Shown here: positions 50,433 to 55,895 of the stretch, piece by piece
Numbering within the stretch: position 1 is the first letter of the stretch
How the letters are laid out: each line of letters starts with the position of its first letter
Assembly (NCBI GenBank): GCA_017561665.1
Contig: JAFZBQ010000009.1
Span: 1 to 55,895, forward strand
From: Bacteroidales bacterium
Lineage (GTDB): Bacteria > Bacteroidota > Bacteroidia > Bacteroidales > UBA932
Direction: 5' to 3'
Length of the DNA stretch: 55,895 nt
Program-made: the position numbers and the translations under genes
The notes under the pieces: model-generated
What the model was told of the DNA's origin: nothing
The model's database searches: none
Seen by the model: the letters and a program-made list of their open reading frames with translations, nothing else

Positions 50433-52229
50433 ATGCCCAGCTATCTGCAAGTAGAGAATATCTCCAAATCGTACGGCACAAAGGTGCTGTTCGAGCATAT
50501 CTCGTTCAATATAAACGAGGGGGACAAGATAGCGCTCATCGCCCCCAACGGGACGGGCAAGACCTCTCTGCTGAGCATTCTGGCGGGCAAGGATAGCAGC
50601 GACCGCGGCGGCGACATCAAGTTCCTTAAGAACATAGTCATCGCCTTCCTGGAGCAGGAGACGGTGCTCGACCCCGGCAAAACCATTATGGAGCAGGTGA
50701 TTGCAGGCATCGCCCCCGGTGCGGTGCAGCGCGACGCCTGGGACCTGGAGACCGAAGTCAAGCAGATACTCACATCGCTGGGGCTGAGCGACTTTAGCTG
50801 CCGGTGCGCCAGCCTGTCGGGCGGAGAGGCAAAGCGGGTGGCAATCGCGTCGGTACTGGCCTCCAACGCCGATTTCGTAATTCTGGACGAGCCCACCAAC
50901 CATCTGGACCTGGACGCCATAGAATATCTGGAGGACTACCTTTCCAAGAGCCGCCGGACGCTGTTTATGGTGACCCACGACCGCTACTTCCTGGACCGCG
51001 TGTGCAATACCATCCTGGAGCTGGACGGCGGCAACCTGTATACCTACAAGGGCAATTATCAGTACTATCTTGAGAAGCGGCAGGAGCGGCTGGCGGTGGC
51101 CAGCGCCCTGAACGAGAAATACCGCAACATCTACCGGCGGGAGCTGGAGTGGATGCGAAGCACCCCATGCGCCCGCACCGGCAAGGCCCGTTACCGCGAG
51201 AACGCCTTCTACGACCTGCAGGAGAAAGCCGCACCTATCCGCGAGACCAAGCAACTGGCCATCAACCTGGGCAGCGCCCGTCTGGGCCGCAAGATTGTCA
51301 ACTGCCGCGGCGTGGGCTTCAGCTATGGCGAGCGACCTATCGTCCGCGATTTCACCTACAACTTTGCGCAAGGCGAGAAGATCGGCATCGTGGGGGCCAA
51401 CGGCATCGGCAAGAGCACCTTCCTGAACCTTCTGACCGGCGCTCTGCAGCCCGACTGCGGCACCATAGACCGCGGCGAGACCGTCCGTTTCGGCTATTAC
51501 CGGCAGGAAGGAATGTCGTTTAAAGAGAGCCAGACAGTGCTGGAGGCGGTGCAGGAGATTGCAGAGACGGTTCGCGACGCCACCGGCGCCCAGATATCGG
51601 TCACCACGTTTTTGCAGCAGTTCCTCTTTCCCGTGGAGATGTTCAATACTAGGATTTCCCGTCTTTCCGGCGGTGAAAAGCGGCGGCTGTACCTGCTTAC
51701 CGTGCTGATGCAGCGTCCCAACGTGCTGCTGCTGGACGAGCCGGCCAACGATTTGGACATCGTGACACTGAACGTACTGGAGAACTATCTCAAGGAATAC
51801 GACGGCAGCGTGATCCTGGTCTCCCACGACCGATTCTTCCTGGACAAGATCGTGGACCATCTGTTCGTGTTCACCGGCGAGGGCCACGTCAAGGATTTCG
51901 TGGGCAGCTATAGCGAATATCGCGAGTTTATGAAGGAAAGGCGCCGGGCTGCAGAGAAGGCCGCCCGTGCAGAAAAAGCACCGGCCGCGCCCCGCACCAA
52001 ACCCGCCCCGGCATCGGATAAAAAGAAACTTTCCTGGAAAGAGCAGCGCGAAAAAGAAAAGATAGAGGCCGAACTACCGATTCTGGAGGCCCGTAAGGCT
52101 GCACTTGAGACCGAGCTTTCATCCGGCACCCTCGATATCGCCGCCCTCACCGCCAAATCCCGCGAAATCGAACAGATCATCGCCGATATCGACGCCAAGG
52201 AACTCCGCTGGCTGGAACTGTCGGAATAA
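50433..52229 (+). CDS. Uup-like ABC-F ATPase
   Basis: 598 residues with two ABC domains and no membrane segments. Domain 1 has Walker A APNGTGKTS and signature LSGGEAKRVAI; domain 2 has GANGIGKSTF and LSGGEKRRLYL. Both Walker B lines end in LDEP(T/A)N. The C-terminal ~70 residues form a charged coiled coil (KKKLSWKEQREKEKIEAEL onward), as in Uup, which binds branched DNA or ribosomes. ABC-F proteins act on the ribosome or in DNA repair; some give antibiotic resistance, but nothing here points to that. The 137-nt gap upstream holds only the tRNA terminator. Confidence 0.88.
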   Translation: MPSYLQVENISKSYGTKVLFEHISFNINEGDKIALIAPNGTGKTSLLSILAGKDSSDRGGDIKFLKNIVIAFLEQETVLDPGKTIMEQVIAGIAPGAVQRDAWDLETEVKQILTSLGLSDFSCRCASLSGGEAKRVAIASVLASNADFVILDEPTNHLDLDAIEYLEDYLSKSRRTLFMVTHDRYFLDRVCNTILELDGGNLYTYKGNYQYYLEKRQERLAVASALNEKYRNIYRRELEWMRSTPCARTGKARYRENAFYDLQEKAAPIRETKQLAINLGSARLGRKIVNCRGVGFSYGERPIVRDFTYNFAQGEKIGIVGANGIGKSTFLNLLTGALQPDCGTIDRGETVRFGYYRQEGMSFKESQTVLEAVQEIAETVRDATGAQISVTTFLQQFLFPVEMFNTRISRLSGGEKRRLYLLTVLMQRPNVLLLDEPANDLDIVTLNVLENYLKEYDGSVILVSHDRFFLDKIVDHLFVFTGEGHVKDFVGSYSEYREFMKERRRAAEKAARAEKAPAAPRTKPAPASDKKKLSWKEQREKEKIEAELPILEARKAALETELSSGTLDIAALTAKSREIEQIIADIDAKELRWLELSE

Positions 52230-52238
52230 TCACCTTAT

Positions 52239-53195
52239 TTATGCCCGCAAAAAAGAAATCAGACGAGTGTGGTAGGTGGAATAATATAAATGTTTGGACG
52301 GCTCCGACAGGAAAGAGTTTTCTACCATTGTTTGTATTGCGGGATAATCGGCAGTAAACCTGCTTAATTCACGTTGTACTGTTTTCTCCGGAATCCCCAA
52401 AGCAAGCCCGAAATCAACGAACGTTTGGCCGGAAATGCCCATAGGGAATGAGCGGCCATCGGCAAACAACCCTTTTTGGAGAGCAAAGACGCTGTCTCCC
52501 GGAAGATGTATCTGAGTGTTGATCAGGTCATAAGCCGGGGCCAGCCGATAGTCGCCATCTTGATTCTTGATAACAGAGAAGTTCTTTATGTGGGCATCAC
52601 CGTTGGAAAACAAGAAATTGAAAAGAATCAAATCAAAAAACTTTACGATCTCTATCTTCCAAGCAGGTATATACCTCCTGATAAGCAAGCCTATATCCTC
52701 GTAGCTGAGGGCAGAGTATTTAAAATCCCGACCGTACCTTTCTGGCGTGATGCCTGCCAATGAGGCAAAATCCTCCTGTTGGATTTTTGTACTGTCGGCA
52801 GCAACATCATACCGGCGTGTGACATACGCCGCCTCGCCGTTTCTGAAAAAACACAAAGCGTTGGCTGCCGTTTCGATACGAAACACCTTTTCTGCGATTT
52901 GCATTGTAAGATGTTCATTGGCCGGGCTGTCGGCACAATTATCGAAGTCGGTAAGCGCCGGCTTCAAGATGTGGGTCCCTTGTTCTCCTTGTTTTGTAAG
53001 TTGGAACTGGCCGTCCCTTATTACAACCGAATACTTGCTCTGCGCACCCGAAAGGGAGATATGTCCGCGGTTATCATTAAACGCGAGAAGTTCCTTCGCC
53101 GGGCTCTCGAACGGAAGTACCGGGGAGACCTTAATGCCGCCCGACAAATGTCTCAATTGGGCGGCCGTGTATTGTTGGAATGGTATTGGTGTCAT
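52239..53195 (-). CDS. hipT: HipT-like serine/threonine kinase toxin
   Basis: 318 residues, a HipA-type kinase without the N-terminal subdomain. The Gly-rich loop has SLSGAQ (S47, S49), the place where HipT proteins autophosphorylate; HILKP holds the ATP-binding Lys78; SNGDAHIKN is the catalytic loop (D200); AYDL holds the metal-binding D223. HipT of the three-gene hipBST family phosphorylates an aminoacyl-tRNA synthetase and stops growth; the target here is unknown. Its start overlaps the HipS-like gene by 4 nt. The region is visibly AT-richer than its neighbours, which suggests acquisition by transfer. Confidence 0.85.
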   Translation of the reverse strand: MTPIPFQQYTAAQLRHLSGGIKVSPVLPFESPAKELLAFNDNRGHISLSGAQSKYSVVIRDGQFQLTKQGEQGTHILKPALTDFDNCADSPANEHLTMQIAEKVFRIETAANALCFFRNGEAAYVTRRYDVAADSTKIQQEDFASLAGITPERYGRDFKYSALSYEDIGLLIRRYIPAWKIEIVKFFDLILFNFLFSNGDAHIKNFSVIKNQDGDYRLAPAYDLINTQIHLPGDSVFALQKGLFADGRSFPMGISGQTFVDFGLALGIPEKTVQRELSRFTADYPAIQTMVENSFLSEPSKHLYYSTYHTRLISFLRA

Positions 53196-53512
53196 AGCGG
53201 CTTCACGGTTATTGCGCCAGGTGTGTCGGTCTGTGCAGTTGCCATAAGTATTCCAAAGTCATCGTCCCTGTCCAATTTATGCATTGCCGCCTGGACTGTC
53301 CTGTTGTGGCCCTCAGAGAGCATATTGGCAAAAAAAGGGAACAAGTATGACAAGCGGTACTCCTGGTTGCTTTTAGGTAATGTTAAACTGATTGCCGGGG
53401 CGCTTATGTCAGAAAAATACACATCATCGTAACGGAAAACATACTCAGAAGGAGAAACCTCCATAATCAGTCCCGCCAGACGGCCATTATTATAAACTTG
53501 TGCTTGTCTCAT
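53192..53512 (-). CDS. hipS: HipS-like small protein (HipA N-terminal subdomain)
   Basis: 106 residues matching the N-terminal subdomain of HipA: VYNNGRLAGLIME, YVFRYDDVYF, AISLTLPKSNQEYR, LFPFFANMLSEGHNR. In two-gene hipBA this is fused to the kinase; here it is a separate gene, as in hipBST, where HipS acts as antitoxin or enhances it. It lies 2 nt after hipB and overlaps hipT by 4 nt. Confidence 0.82.
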   Translation of the reverse strand: MRQAQVYNNGRLAGLIMEVSPSEYVFRYDDVYFSDISAPAISLTLPKSNQEYRLSYLFPFFANMLSEGHNRTVQAAMHKLDRDDDFGILMATAQTDTPGAITVKPL

Positions 53513-53514
53513 AA

Positions 53515-53718
53515 TTATTCAATATTTTTGACAGCGGTGGTCAGGACAAGACCCAGCGTATCCAACACCTTTTCCAGTATCCTGAGGCTGGGATTCGCCT
53601 CGTCCCGCTCTATTTTTGTGAGCGTATTGATACCTATACCCGAAAGGTCTGCAAGCTGACGCTGCGTTATTTTCAAGCATTTCCGGCGTGTTTTAATTTG
53701 TTTTCCGATACTATCCAT
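53515..53718 (-). CDS. hipB: HipB-like helix-turn-helix antitoxin/repressor
   Basis: 67 residues from the ATG at 53718 (an upstream open frame has no sensible start). An XRE/Cro-type HTH: IGKQIKTRRKCLKITQRQLA, then LSGIGINTLTKIERDEANPSL. It probably represses the hipBST operon and, with HipS, neutralises HipT. It heads the operon. Two related operator-like sequences with the TATATTGTG half-site lie upstream (53721-53734 and 53782-53795), and a TATTTTTG -7 box sits between them (53742-53749, minus strand). Confidence 0.85.
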   Translation of the reverse strand: MDSIGKQIKTRRKCLKITQRQLADLSGIGINTLTKIERDEANPSLRILEKVLDTLGLVLTTAVKNIE

Positions 53719-53720
53719 AT

Positions 53721-53734
53721 CCCAGTATATTGTG
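53721..53734. promoter_or_regulatory. Candidate HipB operator (proximal, imperfect)
   Basis: CCCAGTATATTGTG matches the distal palindrome at 11 of 14 positions, with an identical right half (TATATTGTG). It lies just before the hipB start codon, downstream of the -7 box. Confidence 0.55.
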
Positions 53735-53741
53735 ATTTTTG

Positions 53742-53772
53742 CAAAAATACATAAAGAATTCAAATTTCACAA
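53742..53772 (-). promoter_or_regulatory. Candidate hipBST promoter
   Basis: Read on the minus strand: TTG (53772-53770), 20 nt, TATTTTTG (53749-53742). It sits between the two operator candidates. Confidence 0.55.
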
Positions 53773-53781
53773 CACAGATAT

Positions 53782-53795
53782 CACAATATATTGTG
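53782..53795. promoter_or_regulatory. Candidate HipB operator (distal, perfect palindrome)
   Basis: CACAATATATTGTG is a perfect 14-bp palindrome. It lies between hipB and the divergent DUF1460 gene, 61 bp from the proximal copy, so looping between two HipB dimers is possible. Confidence 0.65.
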
Positions 53796-53843
53796 TATTT
53801 TATGTCGGAATAATTATTGCTTATCTTTGTCAAAACGGACAAA

Positions 53844-54698
53844 ATGAAACGTATTTTCATAATTGCACTATTCTTACTGACCGCTCTCACCTGTCGGGCA
53901 CAGGACGATTTTATGTCCACGGTGCGGGTCAGCAAGGCTTCGCCGGCCATATTCGAGAAGATGGCGGAGGCGCTGGAGCCTTATAAGGACGAGCCGGCAA
54001 GCGACATGATGGTGCGCTGCGCAAAGCAGTTCCTGGGCACGGAGTACGTGGCCGGTACGCTGGAGATTGAGCCGGAGCAGCTCTGCATCAATATGGACAA
54101 GACCGACTGCATCCTGTTTGTGGAGATGTGCCTGGCGATGGTGCAGACGGTGAAGAGCGATGAGCCCACGTTCGAAAACTTCTGCCGCAACACCCAAAAC
54201 CTCCGCTATGCGGGTGGCACGGTAGACGGATATGCCTCTCGCAACCACTACACATCGTCCTGGATCAAGCAGGGTCAGGAGAACGGCATCTTTACAGAAG
54301 TTTCCAAAGAAATAGGCGGCGCGCAGCTTGACCAGCATTTCGACTTTATGAGCACCCACCTGGATTCATACAAGCAGCTCAAGGACAACCCCGGAATGGT
54401 GGTCAAGATAATGCAGACGGAGAAGGCCCTGAATAAAGATGATTATTACTACCTGCCTCAGGACAACATAACCGCACTTACCAAAGGCATCAGGGAGGGC
54501 GACATAATCTGCTTTGTCACCCCCGTCGCCGGCCTGGACATAGGCCACGTGGCCATCGCAATCAAGCAGGGCGGGCAGATGCATTTCATACACGCATCGA
54601 CCAAGGCGATGAAGGTGGTGATCGACTCCCAGACCATCGCCGACTACGTCCTGACGCACAAATCCGCCAAGGGCGTCCGGGTTGTAAGAATCAACTAA
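53844..54698 (+). CDS. DUF1460 family N-acetylmuramoyl-L-alanine amidase-like protein
   Basis: 284 residues from the ATG at 53844, which starts the signal peptide MKRIFIIALFLLTALT; an earlier in-frame start adds nine residues that do not fit. The domain is NlpC/P60-like: Cys89 in TDCILFVEMCLAM and His235 in IGHVAIAI. The family is thought to cleave amide bonds in peptidoglycan, acting in the periplasm. A TATCTTTG -7 box at 53822-53829 lies 14 nt before the ATG. It is divergent from hipBST and shares its intergenic region. Confidence 0.85.
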   Translation: MKRIFIIALFLLTALTCRAQDDFMSTVRVSKASPAIFEKMAEALEPYKDEPASDMMVRCAKQFLGTEYVAGTLEIEPEQLCINMDKTDCILFVEMCLAMVQTVKSDEPTFENFCRNTQNLRYAGGTVDGYASRNHYTSSWIKQGQENGIFTEVSKEIGGAQLDQHFDFMSTHLDSYKQLKDNPGMVVKIMQTEKALNKDDYYYLPQDNITALTKGIREGDIICFVTPVAGLDIGHVAIAIKQGGQMHFIHASTKAMKVVIDSQTIADYVLTHKSAKGVRVVRIN

Positions 54699-54755
54699 AA
54701 TGGTTAAATTTGCAAGATATTTTTAAGCAAATCGACCGTTTTAGTTAGGATTTCG

Positions 54756-55895
54756 ATGCACAGGATATTTCTGCCGATATACAGGTATTTCTGCAAGCAC
54801 AAGGCACTTATGTACATCCTGCTGGTGGCCACCAGCGCACTGTTCCTGTATTTCGGCCTCAAAGTCAAATACGAAGAGGACGTCTCCCGGCTGCTGCCCA
54901 CCTCCAGCGTAGAGAGCGAGCTGGCGTTCGGTTCCATCGGCCTCAAGGACAAGATTTACATCCAGGTGACCGGAGATGGCGAGAGGCTGGACCCTGCCAC
55001 CCTGGTGGAACGCACCGACGCCTTCATCAACCTGCTGCAGAGCAAGGATACCACCGGCAAATTTATAGACAACATCCTCTGGAAGATGGAACCCGAGACT
55101 GCCCTGAATGCGCTCGATTTCGTGCTGGGGCACATTCCGTCTTTCATAGATACCACCGCATACACGGCCTTTGCCGCCGCCACCGAGCCTGCGACCATCA
55201 AGGAAATGGTGGCTAAGGACGCCGAACTGGTGATGTCCGACGAGACCGGCGACATCACCCAGGCCATCAGCAATGACCCGCTGAACCTGCGCGAGGCGGT
55301 TCTCGGCAATCTGATGACCGAAGCCACCGGCGGCTACAACATCATCGACGGGCATTTCTTCTGCCCCGACAGCACGGTGACCGTCGCCTATCTGGCCCCC
55401 GCCTTCAAATCGCTGGACAGCGGCACCGCAACCGCCTTCTGCAAGTTGATGCGCGCCACCGTAAAGGAGTTCCAGCAGGCAAATACAGACACCAGGGTGC
55501 TGTTCCACGGCGAACCGGTCGGCAGCGTCTCCAACGCCAGCCGCATCAAGGGCGACCTTGTGGTGACGGTGGGCATTTCGCTGGTGATGATATTCATTCT
55601 GCTGGGGCTGTGCTTCCGCAGCAAATCGTTCTTCATAAAGATTCTGGGGCCGATAATCTACGGCACCGCCTTTGCCCTGGCATGCATTTACTGGATAAAG
55701 GGCAGTATGTCGCTGCTGGCTCTGGGATTCGGCGCGATTGTGCTGGGCGTAGCTATCAGCTACTGCCTGCACCTGCTGATACATCTCTTTTATGTAGGCG
55801 ATGTGGAGCAGCTGTTGCGCGAAGAATCGACGCCGGTATTCCTTGGGGCTCTGACCACCATAGGCGCCTTCCTGAGCCTGCTGTTCACCGACAGC
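54756..55895 (+). CDS. MMPL/RND-superfamily exporter (partial, cut by window end)
   Basis: 380 codons are present and the frame is open to the edge. A first membrane helix (LMYILLVATSALFLYFGL) precedes a large periplasmic loop (about 35-270, starting YEEDVSRLLPT). A helix cluster follows (VVTVGISLVMIFILLGLCF, ILGPIIYGTAFALACIYW, GFGAIVLGVAISYCLHLLIHL). This is the first half of an RND/MMPL fold, probably proton-driven export of lipids or hydrophobic molecules. The GVAISYCLHLLIH segment matches MMPL helix 4, where proton-relay residues lie. The second half is outside the window. Confidence 0.85.
   Translation, partial: MHRIFLPIYRYFCKHKALMYILLVATSALFLYFGLKVKYEEDVSRLLPTSSVESELAFGSIGLKDKIYIQVTGDGERLDPATLVERTDAFINLLQSKDTTGKFIDNILWKMEPETALNALDFVLGHIPSFIDTTAYTAFAAATEPATIKEMVAKDAELVMSDETGDITQAISNDPLNLREAVLGNLMTEATGGYNIIDGHFFCPDSTVTVAYLAPAFKSLDSGTATAFCKLMRATVKEFQQANTDTRVLFHGEPVGSVSNASRIKGDLVVTVGISLVMIFILLGLCFRSKSFFIKILGPIIYGTAFALACIYWIKGSMSLLALGFGAIVLGVAISYCLHLLIHLFYVGDVEQLLREESTPVFLGALTTIGAFLSLLFTDS

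Noticed and set aside
51000..52229. Antibiotic-resistance role for the ABC-F protein
   Set aside because: The C-terminal coiled coil fits Uup, and no drug-linked leader peptide or attenuator is visible upstream.

Overview
The window looks like chromosomal DNA from a high-GC member of the order Bacteroidales, possibly close to Alistipes/Rikenellaceae; that placement is inferred from gene content and base composition. Supporting signs are a SusC/SusD pair, many lipoproteins with short signal peptides, DUF4837, DUF1460 and SPOR-type proteins, an Ala/Glu-rich tail on ribosomal protein S16, and repeated promoters of the Bacteroidetes primary sigma factor type (TTTG, 19-20 nt, TAnnTTTG). I see no insertion sequence, integrase, CRISPR array or rRNA. 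Genes are packed tightly, with many 4-base overlaps, and no gene-free gap exceeds about 220 bases.

Layout. 1-16473 is mostly housekeeping: an oxaloacetate decarboxylase/pyruvate carboxylase-type carboxyltransferase (cut by the window edge), tRNA-His, rpsP-rimM, def-ruvX, an M23 protein-dxr-rseP-DUF4837 run, tRNA-Glu-rpsT, radC, a lipoprotein-SPOR-rpoN operon, miaB, an unknown secreted protein, a lipoprotein nitroreductase, and rsmE-yfcE-tsaE. 16516-35354 is the accessory heart of the window. It starts with an acyl-ACP thioesterase, a fused EEP-nuclease/SGNH-hydrolase lipoprotein and a lipoprotein nucleoside hydrolase. A convergent LacI-type regulator follows, with a ribokinase transcribed away from it. 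Then come an IPT/DUF1566 surface lipoprotein, SusC, SusD, two tandem DUF4832-like TIM-barrel lipoproteins, a second nucleoside hydrolase, a sugar permease of the glucose/ribose porter type and a GH127-type beta-L-arabinofuranosidase. 35355-52229 returns to housekeeping: yifB/comM, a serine beta-lactamase-like lipoprotein, a TPR protein with an EnvC-like protein, ssb, cysS, a CNNM/CorC protein, ispF, mutL, a rhomboid protease, an EEP membrane protein, tsaC, tRNA-Met and a Uup-type ABC-F protein. 52239-53718 is an AT-richer three-gene hipB-hipS-hipT toxin-antitoxin module. 53844-55895 holds a DUF1460 amidase-like protein and the start of an MMPL/RND transporter.

How the genes may work together. 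The most interesting unit is the 20521-35354 locus, read as a polysaccharide-utilisation-like locus for ribose-containing compounds. Two related 16-bp palindromes lie before the ribokinase (21573-21588) and before the SusCD operon (22535-22550), and both look like LacI-family operators. Surface lipoproteins would capture and cleave ribosides, SusCD would import products, nucleoside hydrolases would release ribose, the permease would bring it into the cytoplasm and ribokinase would phosphorylate it. The two DUF4832-like paralogs have no known activity, but they conserve two glutamates in positions suggestive of a retaining TIM-barrel glycosidase. That makes the locus a candidate for an undescribed ribofuranoside or nucleoside scavenging system.
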